DNA from: an uncultured Alphaproteobacteria bacterium
GTDB taxonomy: Bacteria; Pseudomonadota; Alphaproteobacteria; HIMB59; GCA-002718135
Direction of reading: 5' to 3'
Length of the DNA stretch: 44,950 bases
NCBI GenBank assembly: GCA_902587565.1
Contig: CACILT010000007.1
Location: 1-44,950, forward strand
The translations under genes were made by a program, and so were the position numbers. Of this stretch, positions 1 to 9,019 are shown one piece after another (the stretch's first letter is position 1; each line of letters starts with the position of its first letter). The notes beneath the pieces were generated by a model. That model was given only the letters and a program-made list of their open reading frames with translations. It was not told the origin of the DNA and made no database searches.

Positions 1-1
1 T

Positions 2-547
2 GCTTTTAATGGTTTATCAAAAAATAGAAGTCAGAACATTTTTTTATATGGACCTAAAAAATCAGGTAAGACCTCTCTAGCCTATATCTGGCAAAATATA
101 AATAATGCCATTTTTTATAATGATCATTCCTTCAAAGAAATTCTAAATAAAAAAAATAATATTGTAATCGATAATTTTGAAATGCATGATCAAGAAAAAA
201 TTTTTCATCTTTTAAACCATTGTAATCTAAATAAATTAAAAATTTTAATTATATCTAATACTAAAATTAATAATATCCATTTTGATTTTGATGATTTATC
301 TTCAAGAATCAAAATATTTGATATTTTTCAAATTAATCAACCAGATGATGAAATGTTGCTAAACATTCTAACAAAATTACTTGTAGATAAACAATTTATA
401 ATTAGTACTACTGATATTTTTGATTTTATTATTAGGCGTATTGATAGATCATACGAAAGTGTTAACAATACTGTAGATAAATTAGATATTTTATCTCTTG
501 AAAAAAAAAGACAATTAACAATACCATTAATAAAAGAAATAATATAG
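2..547 (+). CDS. hdaA: HdaA/Hda-like DnaA-family ATPase, 5' end outside window
   Basis: The reading frame is open from base 2, so the protein is truncated at its N-terminus by the window edge; an internal ATG at 182 is not the true start. The visible part has a Walker A loop (GPKKSGKT, bases 50-73) and a Walker B strand (IVIDNFE, about bases 161-181), followed by the AAA+ fold order of DnaA relatives, including SSRI near bases 300-310. There is no DnaA domain IV helix-turn-helix: the protein stops about 120 residues after Walker B, as Hda/HdaA proteins do. These act with the sliding clamp to stimulate ATP hydrolysis by DnaA and limit re-initiation. The Walker B Glu is separated from Asp by Asn, as is common in HdaA-like proteins. 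aspS follows after 11 bp. A DnaC-like or other DnaA paralogue is possible but less likely. Confidence 0.75.
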   Translation, partial: AFNGLSKNRSQNIFLYGPKKSGKTSLAYIWQNINNAIFYNDHSFKEILNKKNNIVIDNFEMHDQEKIFHLLNHCNLNKLKILIISNTKINNIHFDFDDLSSRIKIFDIFQINQPDDEMLLNILTKLLVDKQFIISTTDIFDFIIRRIDRSYESVNNTVDKLDILSLEKKRQLTIPLIKEII

Positions 548-558
548 ATGGATCAAAA

Positions 559-2325
559 ATGAATAATTATAGATCGCATCTGTGCTCTGATTTAACAATA
601 AATAATTTAGGTGATAGAGTTACTTTATCTGGATGGGCCGATACTATTAGAGATCATGGGAATTTATTATTTATAGACTTACGTGATAATTATGGAATTA
701 CCCAATGTGTTGTTGATGGAAAAAATCCTAAATTTAATGAAATAAGTAAAATAAGTAATGAAAGTGTGATAACTATTATTGGCGAAGTAGTTAAAAGATC
801 TGATGAAACTATAAATAAAAATCTTAGTACTGGTGAAATTGAAATTAAAATTGAAAATTATAATATACTATCTAAATCTGAAATTCTTCCTCTTCCAGTA
901 AACTCTGATATTGAATATGGAGAAGAAATTAGACTTCAGTATAGATTTTTAGATTTGAGAAGAAATAAGCTTCATCAAAATATTTTATTAAGAAATAAAA
1001 TTATTTCTGATATCAGAAAAAAAATGATTGATAGAAATTTTGTAGAGTTTCAGACACCTATATTAACTTCATCTTCTCCAGAAGGTGCAAGAGATTATCT
1101 AGTTCCTTCAAGAGTCCATCAAGGTAAGTTTTATGCTCTTCCTCAAGCTCCTCAACAATTTAAACAATTATTAATGATTGCTGGATTTGATAAATATTTT
1201 CAAATAGCCCCATGTTTTAGAGATGAAGATAGTAGAGCTGATCGTTCTCCAGGTGAATTCTATCAATTAGACTTTGAAATGAGTTTTGTAACTCAAGAGG
1301 ATGTGTTTGAAGCTATTGAACCAGTTTTATTTGAAATATTTGATGAAAATAAGAAAAATAATGAAATTAAGGTAAGTCCTTATCCCTTTAAGAGAATACC
1401 TTACAAGGAGTCAATGGAAATTTACGGCTCTGATAAGCCTGATTTACGAAATCCACTTGTTATTGATGATTATACAAATGTATTTAAAGGTTCAAATTTT
1501 AAAATATTTAGTAATCAAATAGAAAAAGGATCTATTGTTAAGGGAATAATTGTTAAAAATACTGGTGATCAACCTAGAAGTTTCTTTGATAAATTAAATA
1601 ATTGGGCACGAGAAGAGGGTGCAGCTGGACTAGGCTATATTTCATTATCAGAAAATAGTTTTAAAGGTCCTATTGCAAAGAATTTAAATGAAGAGCAGTT
1701 ATTATTATTAAAGCTTGAAGAAAATGACTCAATTTTTTTCATTTGTGATAAATTAAAAGAAGCTCAGTTATTCTCTGGCAAAGTAAGAGAAAAAATTTGT
1801 AATGATTTAAATTTACTTAATAAAAATTCTTTTGAATTTTGTTGGATAGTTGATTTTCCAATGTATGAAATTGATGAAAAAACTAACAAAATACAATTTA
1901 GTCATAATCCCTTTTCAATGCCTCAAGGTGAGATGGAAGCTTTAGAAAAAAAAGATCCTCTTGATATAAAAGCATATCAATACGATATTGTATGTAATGG
2001 TGTAGAGTTATCTTCTGGCGCAATTAGAAATCATAAACCAGAAATTATGTATAAAGCCTTTGATATAGCTGGATATTCGAAAAAAGAATTAGAGGATAAA
2101 TTTTCAGGAATGCTCAATGCTCTCAAGTTTGGAGCACCTCCTCACGGAGGGAGTGCACCAGGTATTGATAGAATTGTAATGTTACTTGCTGATGAGCCAA
2201 ACATTAGAGAAGTAATAGCATTTCCAATGAATCAACAAGCTATGGATTTAATGATGGATGCCCCTGCTAGTATCGATAAAGAAAGATTAGAAGAATTAGG
2301 TATTAAATTAATAGATAAAAATTAA
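559..2325 (+). CDS. aspS: Aspartyl-tRNA synthetase, probably non-discriminating
   Basis: This is a class II aminoacyl-tRNA synthetase that charges tRNA with aspartate. At 588 residues it has the usual bacterial length. An OB-fold anticodon-binding domain comes first (about 1-105). The catalytic core holds motif 2 (FRDED, residues 220-224) and motif 3 (GIDR, ending at R538), with the bacterial GAD insertion between. Residue 33 is His in the loop RDHG. As I recall, non-discriminating AspRS such as that of Pseudomonas aeruginosa carries His here, while the discriminating E. coli enzyme has Leu. This suggests an enzyme that also makes Asp-tRNA(Asn) for GatCAB to amidate, as is common in Alphaproteobacteria. 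That point is inference; gatCAB and asnS are not in the window. The 3' end overlaps the convergent EamA gene by 18 bp. Confidence 0.97.
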   Translation: MNNYRSHLCSDLTINNLGDRVTLSGWADTIRDHGNLLFIDLRDNYGITQCVVDGKNPKFNEISKISNESVITIIGEVVKRSDETINKNLSTGEIEIKIENYNILSKSEILPLPVNSDIEYGEEIRLQYRFLDLRRNKLHQNILLRNKIISDIRKKMIDRNFVEFQTPILTSSSPEGARDYLVPSRVHQGKFYALPQAPQQFKQLLMIAGFDKYFQIAPCFRDEDSRADRSPGEFYQLDFEMSFVTQEDVFEAIEPVLFEIFDENKKNNEIKVSPYPFKRIPYKESMEIYGSDKPDLRNPLVIDDYTNVFKGSNFKIFSNQIEKGSIVKGIIVKNTGDQPRSFFDKLNNWAREEGAAGLGYISLSENSFKGPIAKNLNEEQLLLLKLEENDSIFFICDKLKEAQLFSGKVREKICNDLNLLNKNSFEFCWIVDFPMYEIDEKTNKIQFSHNPFSMPQGEMEALEKKDPLDIKAYQYDIVCNGVELSSGAIRNHKPEIMYKAFDIAGYSKKELEDKFSGMLNALKFGAPPHGGSAPGIDRIVMLLADEPNIREVIAFPMNQQAMDLMMDAPASIDKERLEELGIKLIDKN

Positions 2326-3201
2326 TCCTGTTCCAAAGATTGCAATAATTGTTCCCACCCATGCCCCATAAGAGGGTATTTTTTTTGTTAATACCCAAAG
2401 AAGAAATAAAATCATTATTGGACTTGTGGAAGATAAAGTTGCAACAATTCCTGCATCAGCTTTTTGTAATGCGATTAATAGCAAACTCATTCCTAAGGCC
2501 ATTCCTAAAAATCCACTAATGATTGATTGATAAATTATTTTTACTGTAAGATTTACTTTTGTATTAAAAACTTCAGAATTTATAAAAAAAGTAAAAGATA
2601 AAAATATACATGAAATAGTAGTTCTAATTGCTGCTGAAGCTATTGGATCCGCGCCATCTGACAATATAGGTTTCATCATAACTAACCCAATTGCTTGGCA
2701 CAAAGCTGCTCCAATGGATAACATTATTCCTACATAAATTGATCCTTCTACTGTTTCCCATCTATGTTCAGATCCCTTTTTGTCTCCATAGGAAATTGCA
2801 AAAACAACACCAAAAAAAACAACAAAACATCCAATAATACTTATAGTTGAAGCAAGTTCATTTAGAAAAAAAATGTTAATTACTACAGTAAAAGGAGCAG
2901 CTAAAGAAAATAAAATATTATTTCTTCTTGGACCTATTTTCTGTAATGCAATAAACAGCAAAGTATCTCCTAAAAATATTCCTATAATTCCAGAAATTAT
3001 AATAATAGATAAGTAGTCAACACTAATTGTATTCCAAGTATTTATATAAAATGTGTAAGTAATTAACATTATAGATACAAATAATAATCTAAGACGATTA
3101 AAAGCCAAACCACCAATAGTTCTTGTAACATCTGCTGATACTAAAGATGCTACTGCCCAACAGAGTGCAGCAGCCATTGCAATAAAGTAATAATAGATCA
3201 T
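2308..3201 (-). CDS. EamA/DMT-superfamily transporter
   Basis: A 297-residue integral membrane protein with about ten hydrophobic segments arranged as two EamA repeats (about 1-135 and 155-297). This is the standard layout of the drug/metabolite transporter superfamily (10 TMS). The N-terminal repeat starts with [10 protein letters not shown] and contains the typical [13 protein letters not shown] turn. The second repeat has a matching segment, [19 protein letters not shown], which supports internal duplication. Members usually export amino acids, nucleosides or other small metabolites, and the substrate cannot be read from sequence. The gene converges on aspS (18-bp overlap) and lies 8 bp downstream of a small membrane ORF on the same strand, so the two may be co-transcribed. 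Confidence 0.9.
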   Translation of the reverse strand: MIYYYFIAMAAALCWAVASLVSADVTRTIGGLAFNRLRLLFVSIMLITYTFYINTWNTISVDYLSIIIISGIIGIFLGDTLLFIALQKIGPRRNNILFSLAAPFTVVINIFFLNELASTISIIGCFVVFFGVVFAISYGDKKGSEHRWETVEGSIYVGIMLSIGAALCQAIGLVMMKPILSDGADPIASAAIRTTISCIFLSFTFFINSEVFNTKVNLTVKIIYQSIISGFLGMALGMSLLLIALQKADAGIVATLSSTSPIMILFLLWVLTKKIPSYGAWVGTIIAIFGTGLIFIY

Positions 3202-3209
3202 ATTATTTA

Positions 3210-3398
3210 TTAAAATAAACTTAAAATAAATTTAATAGGTATTGATAGATACTCACCTAAAAGATGTTCTTGTAATGCAAATCTTTTTATTAATCCTGTT
3301 GCTCTTAAAATAGCATATATTACTAAAGCCCATAAATAAATTCCAAAAATAAAATTTATGTATGATATTATTTTTTTAAATTTGCTATAATAACTCAT
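3210..3398 (-). CDS. Small membrane protein, unknown function
   Basis: I do not recognise this 62-residue product. It has a basic N-terminus (KFKK), one clear hydrophobic segment (about residues 14-32, IYLWALVIYAIL) and a second amphipathic or hydrophobic C-terminal stretch. It fits exactly between the EamA gene (8 bp away, same strand) and the divergent glycosylase gene. Its ATG directly abuts the glycosylase ATG (CATATG at 3396-3401). The snug fit and plausible membrane topology argue for a real gene; the short length and lack of a known family argue for caution. Confidence 0.5.
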   Translation of the reverse strand: MSYYSKFKKIISYINFIFGIYLWALVIYAILRATGLIKRFALQEHLLGEYLSIPIKFILSLF

Positions 3399-4016
3399 AT
3401 GAAGCCTAAATATTGGAATAAAGGTAAATCTTATCTATCAAATAAAGATAAAGTTTTGAAGAAATTAATTCAAACTTATAAAAATGAATATTTAAATCTA
3501 AATTCTAATTATTTTCATTCATTAATAAATTCGATTATTGGTCAACAAATATCAGTATCAGCAGCTGATTCGATGAAAACTAAATTTTTTAAACTTAAAA
3601 GAAATATAACACCACGAACGGTTTCTAAATTACGTACTACAGATTTACGAAAATGTGGTCTATCAAGACAAAAAATTTTATATATACGAAACATTTCTAA
3701 ATTTTTTTTACAAAATAAGAGCTTTATAAAAAATATTAATAAATCTTCTGAAGAAGAAATTTATAATAATTTAATTGAAATAAAAGGAGTAGGGAATTGG
3801 ACTATTCATATGTTTTTAATGTTTAGTTATGGAAGTTCAAATATTTTTCCAACAGGTGATTTAGGGTTTTTAAAAGCTATTTCTAAACTTTATAAAGTCC
3901 AATTGCCTATAAGTGAAAAAAAACTTAAATTGCTTTATAAAAAATGGAGTCCGTATAGTTCACAAGCCACATGGTATTTATGGAGATCATTAGACCCCAT
4001 TCCAGTTAATTATTGA
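3399..4016 (+). CDS. DNA-3-methyladenine glycosylase, AlkA-like (HhH-GPD)
   Basis: A base-excision repair glycosylase that removes alkylated bases. The 205-residue protein has the HhH-GPD core: NSIIGQQISVSAA (44-56), the helix-hairpin-helix segment EIKGVGNWTIHMFL (127-140) and the catalytic aspartate in PTGDLGF (D154). The C-terminal WSPYSSQATWYLW segment is typical of AlkA/Mag1-type enzymes. There is no N-terminal AlkA 'TBP-like' domain, so it is the short Mag-type form. No Cys cluster of the MutY or EndoIII iron-sulphur kind is present. Its start codon abuts that of the divergent small ORF, and its 3' end overlaps puuD by 11 bp in convergent orientation. Confidence 0.9.
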   Translation: MKPKYWNKGKSYLSNKDKVLKKLIQTYKNEYLNLNSNYFHSLINSIIGQQISVSAADSMKTKFFKLKRNITPRTVSKLRTTDLRKCGLSRQKILYIRNISKFFLQNKSFIKNINKSSEEEIYNNLIEIKGVGNWTIHMFLMFSYGSSNIFPTGDLGFLKAISKLYKVQLPISEKKLKLLYKKWSPYSSQATWYLWRSLDPIPVNY

Positions 4017-5448
4017 TATTTGCTCCTTGCTCTATCCAAACTTTTAAAATCTCTCTTTCATTTTTTGTAATACCAGTAAGATTATTTGGAGGCATAATTT
4101 CAGCATCAATAGCCTGTGCTTTGATTAATTTTATATTATTTACAATATCTTGAGCAGTGTCATATACCACTCCTTTTGGCGCTGCTTCAATACCTTCAAA
4201 AGTTGGATATTTGGCATGACATGTTCCACATCTGTATTTAATTATATTTTGTACTTCATTGAAACTTACTAATTCTAAAGAAAGAGATGCATTTGCATCT
4301 TTTTTTTCAAATATTGAAAGACTACTTAAAGTCATTAAAAAAAACATGATTAAACCTGCTGATGGTAAAATCCAAAATTTATATTGTTTTTTATTTCTTA
4401 AATTAAAGTAATGGCGAGTTAAAATGCCAGCTATCGATATAACAGCTAGAATTAACCAATTATTTACTGCTCCATACGTAAAAGAAAAATGTGAGCTTAT
4501 CATGATAAATAAAACAGGTAGTGTAAAATAATTATTATGTATTGATCTGTTTTTTGCCTCTAATGAAAGATTTAAATTTGGCTTTTGATTGTTTTCAGCT
4601 GATGAAACAAGATTTCTTTGTGCAGGAATAATGACTCTAAAAACATTAGCCGCCATAATGGTACCAATAATTGCTCCAACATGTATGTATGCAGCTCTTG
4701 ATCCATAAATTTGAGTCAAAAAATAACTTAATAATACAAATAATAAAAAACCAGTTGCAATCAAAGTTTGTTCATTATCTTTTAAAACATTTTTACAAAG
4801 ATAATCATATAGAAGCCAAGATCCTATAAGTAAAAATATAGATATTAATATTGCTTGAAAGGGTGTTAATATAATACCGCTAGCTCCCAACATCATAGAA
4901 CTTGCATTTAAATAATAAACTAAAATAAGTAATACAAAACCACTTATCCAAGTTGCATATGCTTCCCATTTAAACCAATGAAGAACTTTTGGAAGTTTTT
5001 TAGGAGGTCCTTTTAATTTTTCAATTCTATAAAAACCACCTGAATGAACAGACCATAAATAACCGTCAAGGTGTTTAAAATCTGGATCATCTCTTTCAAG
5101 TCTACTGTCCAGCCAATTAAAGTAAAATGATGTTCCAATCCACGCTACACCAACAATTATATGAACCCATCTAACAATTAAATGTAACCACTCAGAATAT
5201 ACTGCAAATAAAGTTTCTGTTGGAACACCTAAATTATAAAAAGCTGCAGTAAAAGATATCACTATAGTTGTTGCAATTACAATATAGAGTCTTTGTTCTT
5301 TAGATTTTAAACCTGAAAATGCTCCAAGGATAAAAAATAATAGTAATCCTAATAATGCTGACGCTGGAAGTGATAAAAGTAAATTATGAAAAAAAGTTTG
5401 GAAGTCATAAGATTGAACTGGTGCAACAATTTTGAGAAATAATTCCAT
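4006..5448 (-). CDS. puuD: Membrane urate oxidase PuuD with C-terminal cytochrome c domain
   Basis: Oxidises urate to 5-hydroxyisourate. Unlike soluble uricases, PuuD-type enzymes are integral membrane proteins that pass electrons to their own cytochrome c domain and so to the respiratory chain instead of making hydrogen peroxide (established for the Agrobacterium protein). The first roughly 385 residues hold eight or nine hydrophobic segments and the PuuD landmarks WIGTSFYFNWLDS and HSGGFYRIEK. The last 95 residues carry a CGTCH heme c site (C407, C410, H411) and a likely axial Met in IMPP (M452). The length of 480 is normal for the full fusion. This is the last gene of the leftward purine operon, 1 bp after guaD. 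Confidence 0.93.
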   Translation of the reverse strand: MELFLKIVAPVQSYDFQTFFHNLLLSLPASALLGLLLFFILGAFSGLKSKEQRLYIVIATTIVISFTAAFYNLGVPTETLFAVYSEWLHLIVRWVHIIVGVAWIGTSFYFNWLDSRLERDDPDFKHLDGYLWSVHSGGFYRIEKLKGPPKKLPKVLHWFKWEAYATWISGFVLLILVYYLNASSMMLGASGIILTPFQAILISIFLLIGSWLLYDYLCKNVLKDNEQTLIATGFLLFVLLSYFLTQIYGSRAAYIHVGAIIGTIMAANVFRVIIPAQRNLVSSAENNQKPNLNLSLEAKNRSIHNNYFTLPVLFIMISSHFSFTYGAVNNWLILAVISIAGILTRHYFNLRNKKQYKFWILPSAGLIMFFLMTLSSLSIFEKKDANASLSLELVSFNEVQNIIKYRCGTCHAKYPTFEGIEAAPKGVVYDTAQDIVNNIKLIKAQAIDAEIMPPNNLTGITKNEREILKVWIEQGANINN

Positions 5449-5449
5449 T

Positions 5450-5917
5450 TTAATATCTTATTTTATTTTCTTCTTTTTCCCAAATATTAAATGCTTTTAT
5501 TGCTTCGTCACGTGATATTTGTCTGATAGGAATTTTTCTTTCTTTTATTTCTAATGATAGTTCATCATAAATAAACTTGTCATCAAACTTAATTTTTGCA
5601 GCATCTTCTCTAGAATTACCATAATATACTTTGTCTATATGTGACCAATATATTGCACTTAAGCACATAGGACACGGTTCGCAACTGGAATACAATTCAC
5701 AACCTTCTAAGTTAAAGGTATTTAATTTTTGACATGCATTTCTAATAGCAACAATTTCAGCATGAGCAGTAGGATCATTATTAAATGTTACTCTATTTAC
5801 TCCTTCTGCAATAATTTCATTTTCTTTTACAATTACACATCCAAAAGGACCCCCATTATTTTTGATATTATCAATTGACAGTACAATAGCTCTTTTCATG
5901 AAATCTATGTTTGTCAT
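5450..5917 (-). CDS. guaD: Guanine deaminase (cytidine-deaminase fold)
   Basis: Deaminates guanine to xanthine, feeding the xanthine dehydrogenase encoded just upstream. The 155-residue protein has the CDA-fold zinc site: TAHAE (H52 ligand, E54 proton shuttle) and PCPMC (C82 and C85 ligands). The sequence following, with SAIYWSHIDKVYYG and a DD...YDEL tail, resembles Bacillus subtilis GuaD more than tRNA adenosine deaminase TadA. Its ATG overlaps the xdhC stop by 4 bp (ATGA), implying translational coupling. TadA is the main alternative, but the context and C-terminus favour GuaD. Confidence 0.9.
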   Translation of the reverse strand: MTNIDFMKRAIVLSIDNIKNNGGPFGCVIVKENEIIAEGVNRVTFNNDPTAHAEIVAIRNACQKLNTFNLEGCELYSSCEPCPMCLSAIYWSHIDKVYYGNSREDAAKIKFDDKFIYDELSLEIKERKIPIRQISRDEAIKAFNIWEKEENKIRY

Positions 5918-6744
5918 ATAACTTCTTTAATTTTATTATTTGATAAATGATTTAAGCTATTTTTTATTGATATTATTCTTGTAATTATTGAGAAAGCTAT
6001 TTCATTCGGATCTTTTGAATTACCAATATCAATTCCAATCGGACACTCAATTTTCTCAACTATTAATTGATTGTGACCATTATCAATTAATCTTTTATAA
6101 AACCTTTTTTTCTTTGTAAGAGATCCAATTAAACCAACAAAAGTATTATTTTTTTTCAAAATTTCATTTAATATTTTTAAATCATAATCATGACTGTGAG
6201 TTAAGACTATAAAATAAGAATTATCTTCTAGTTTTGATACAATCTCCCAAGGTTTTTTCGAAAGTAAATAATTTATATCTTTGATATTTGTCATTTTTAA
6301 ATAATCTTCTCTTGAATCAATTATAAAAGTATTAAAATTAATATTTTCTAATTTGGAAATTAAAGCTTGACCAATATGTCCTGATCCAAAAACATATAAG
6401 TTAGGTTTAATATTATTAACAACAAATTCATTTTTTAGTGCATCTTTGGAATTATTATGTAAGGTTAATTTAATTTGTACGTATCCACCACAACATTGTC
6501 CGATTCCTGGCCCAAGCGGAATATTCATTACTTTATTTGCTATATTATTATCTATTAATTTTTTTGCTTCATCGATAACTAAATATTCTAAGTTTCCGCC
6601 ACCGATAGTTCCAAAGATAGTATCAGTTGAGATTAATATAATGTCATCTAAACTATTGGGCGATGATCCTTTAACTTCAATAATTTTAGCCTTAACTATT
6701 TTACTATTAAAATTTATATTTTTACTTAATTTTTTAAGATACAT
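5914..6744 (-). CDS. xdhC: XdhC molybdenum-cofactor insertion/sulfuration chaperone
   Basis: XdhC binds molybdenum cofactor, protects it during sulfuration and inserts it into the XdhB subunit. The 276-residue protein has the N-terminal XdhC/CoxI domain with GTIGGGNLEY and the conserved GQCCGGYV cysteine pair, followed by a Rossmann-like domain beginning VFGSGHIGQAL. The late motif GLIGSLTKKKRF is also characteristic of the family. It lies 1 bp after xdhB and overlaps guaD by 4 bp, so it belongs to the purine operon. Confidence 0.93.
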   Translation of the reverse strand: MYLKKLSKNINFNSKIVKAKIIEVKGSSPNSLDDIILISTDTIFGTIGGGNLEYLVIDEAKKLIDNNIANKVMNIPLGPGIGQCCGGYVQIKLTLHNNSKDALKNEFVVNNIKPNLYVFGSGHIGQALISKLENINFNTFIIDSREDYLKMTNIKDINYLLSKKPWEIVSKLEDNSYFIVLTHSHDYDLKILNEILKKNNTFVGLIGSLTKKKRFYKRLIDNGHNQLIVEKIECPIGIDIGNSKDPNEIAFSIITRIISIKNSLNHLSNNKIKEVI

Positions 6745-6745
6745 T

Positions 6746-9019
6746 TTAATGCAAACTTTTTAATATATTTTCAGCAGTAGCAGGTGCAATTAAATTTTCA
6801 GAATTTTTTCCTTTATTGGCATTATATACTGCGTCCTTTAATGCAATAAAACTTGAAATTGCTAGCATAAATGGTGGCTCTCCAACAGCTTTAGACCGAT
6901 TAATAACCTTTTCTTTATTAAAACCACGATCATATATTTCGACATTAAATTTAAATGGTGTCTCACCTGCAGTTGGTATTTTGTAAGTAGAAGGACTATG
7001 AGTTGTTAGAACTCCATTTGATTTCCAAGATACCTCTTCAGTTGTAAGCCAACCTAATCCTTGAATATAACCACCCTCAATTTGCCCTTTATCAATTCTT
7101 TTATTAATAGAATTGCCAACATCATGAATTATATCAACTTGAAGAATTTTATTTTCACCCGTTAATTTATCAATGATTACTTCAGTTACCGCTGCTCCAT
7201 AAGTAAAATATAAGAATGGTCTTCCTTGAAGTGTTTTTGTATTTACATTAATTTTGTCAGTTTTATAGAAACCTGAAGACGACAATGGAATTCTATTTAA
7301 GTAAGCAGTATTTATCAATTCTTTAAAAGATATTTTTCTTTTATCAAAATAAACAAAATTATTTTCATATTTTATTTTGCTATTTGTTTTAAAATAATCA
7401 TAGATAAATTCATTTAGACCTGATTTGATATTATTTATAGCATTAACAATTGCTGCTCCATTTATATCAGTTGTAGCTGATGCGGCACTCGCTGATGTGT
7501 TAGGCACTTTTTCTGTATCCGTTGAAGAGATTTTTATATTTTCATAATTAAGTCCAAATTCATTTGAAGCCACTAAAGCAAGTTTTGTCATTAATCCTTG
7601 ACCCATTTCAATTCCTCCATGATTTAAATGAATGGATCCATCAGTGTAGATATGAACTAAGGCACCACCTTGGTTTAAATGAGTAGTTGTAAATGATATT
7701 CCAAACTTTACAGGTGTTATTGCTATTCCTTTTTTTAGAACTTTATTTTTTTTATTAAAATTATCAATTTCTATTTTTCTTTTTTTGTAATTAGATTTCT
7801 TAATTAGTTTATTAAAAATATCTTCAATCACATTGTCAGTAATTCTCATTCCATAATGAGTAGTATTTTTAATTTTATCTTTATAAAAATTAATTTTTCT
7901 TATTTCACTTGCTTCTCGATTTAATTTTTGAGCAATGTTTTCAATTATATTTTCAATACAAAACATTCCTTGAGGCCCACCAAATCCACGAAAAGCTGTA
8001 TTAGAAACAGTATTTGTTTTACATCTATACGAATTAATTTCTATATTTGGTAAGAAGTAGGCATTATCTATATGATAGATGGCTCTATCATTTATAGCTC
8101 CTGATAAATCTGGAGAGATACCGCATCTCGAAGCCATCATTATTTTTAGTGCAAGTATTTCACCACTTTTATTAAAACCTACTTCATAATCAAATAAAAA
8201 ATCATGCCTTTTTCCAGTCATGATCATATCATCATCTCTATCGACTCTTAACTTTACTGGTTTAGATAACTTTTTTGCTGCAATGCTTGTAATGGCTGCA
8301 AACAAAAAAGATTGTGTTTCTTTTCCTCCAAAACCACCACCAATTCTTCTTACTATCACATGGATACTATTGTAATTTTGTTTAAGAACTTTACCGATAA
8401 TTTGCTGTGTTTCTGATGGATGTTGTGTTGAAGAATAAACTAAAAAATTATTATCTTCTTGTGGAATAGTCATTGCAATTTGACCTTCTAAATAAAAATG
8501 ATCTTGACCCCCTGAATACAATTTACCTTTTAGAATGTTGTTAGATTTTTTAAACCCATCTTTTATATTTCCTCTAGTTAGATGCTTCGGTTTTAAAACA
8601 AATGATTTTTTCTTTAATGCTTCTTCAATTGAAACGATCGGTTTAGATATTTTTAAGTCTATTTTTACTTTTAATGCAGCTTTTTTTGCTAAATTATTGG
8701 TCTTTGCTATAACTGCAAAAATTGGTTGCCCATAATATTCTATATTTTTTGAAGTAAATATTTTATCTCCCTTAAATATTGGCCCAACATCATTTATACC
8801 TTCAATGTCTTTTTCAGTAATAATGTCTACTACACCTTCTGAAGATAAAACATCTTTATAATCAATTTTTTTTATTACTCCTTTACTGCAATTACTGTAT
8901 CCAATTACTGCGTGAAGTAAATTTTTAGGCTCTGATATATCATCAGTATAAATTGCTTTTCCACTAACATGTTTTACTGCACTTTCATGTTCAATATTTT
9001 TTGTAAATATTTTATCCAT
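6746..9019 (-). CDS. xdhB: Xanthine dehydrogenase, molybdopterin-binding subunit
   Basis: Large catalytic subunit that hydroxylates hypoxanthine and xanthine to urate at the molybdenum centre. The 757-residue length matches two-subunit bacterial enzymes of the Rhodobacter type. Residues that fix purine substrates in this family are visible: E234 in GGFGGKETQ, R344 in AFRGFGGPQG and the catalytic base E714 in VGEPPFML. The purine-type Glu/Arg pair argues for xanthine dehydrogenase and against an aldehyde or CO dehydrogenase homologue. The start codon overlaps the xdhA stop as TAATG (9017-9021), so the two subunits should be made in equal amounts. Confidence 0.96.
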   Translation of the reverse strand: MDKIFTKNIEHESAVKHVSGKAIYTDDISEPKNLLHAVIGYSNCSKGVIKKIDYKDVLSSEGVVDIITEKDIEGINDVGPIFKGDKIFTSKNIEYYGQPIFAVIAKTNNLAKKAALKVKIDLKISKPIVSIEEALKKKSFVLKPKHLTRGNIKDGFKKSNNILKGKLYSGGQDHFYLEGQIAMTIPQEDNNFLVYSSTQHPSETQQIIGKVLKQNYNSIHVIVRRIGGGFGGKETQSFLFAAITSIAAKKLSKPVKLRVDRDDDMIMTGKRHDFLFDYEVGFNKSGEILALKIMMASRCGISPDLSGAINDRAIYHIDNAYFLPNIEINSYRCKTNTVSNTAFRGFGGPQGMFCIENIIENIAQKLNREASEIRKINFYKDKIKNTTHYGMRITDNVIEDIFNKLIKKSNYKKRKIEIDNFNKKNKVLKKGIAITPVKFGISFTTTHLNQGGALVHIYTDGSIHLNHGGIEMGQGLMTKLALVASNEFGLNYENIKISSTDTEKVPNTSASAASATTDINGAAIVNAINNIKSGLNEFIYDYFKTNSKIKYENNFVYFDKRKISFKELINTAYLNRIPLSSSGFYKTDKINVNTKTLQGRPFLYFTYGAAVTEVIIDKLTGENKILQVDIIHDVGNSINKRIDKGQIEGGYIQGLGWLTTEEVSWKSNGVLTTHSPSTYKIPTAGETPFKFNVEIYDRGFNKEKVINRSKAVGEPPFMLAISSFIALKDAVYNANKGKNSENLIAPATAENILKSLH

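Noticed and set aside
6446-6763. Plus-strand ORF of 105 codons opposite xdhC
   Set aside because: It is antisense to a well-supported gene with conserved XdhC motifs and has no recognisable family.
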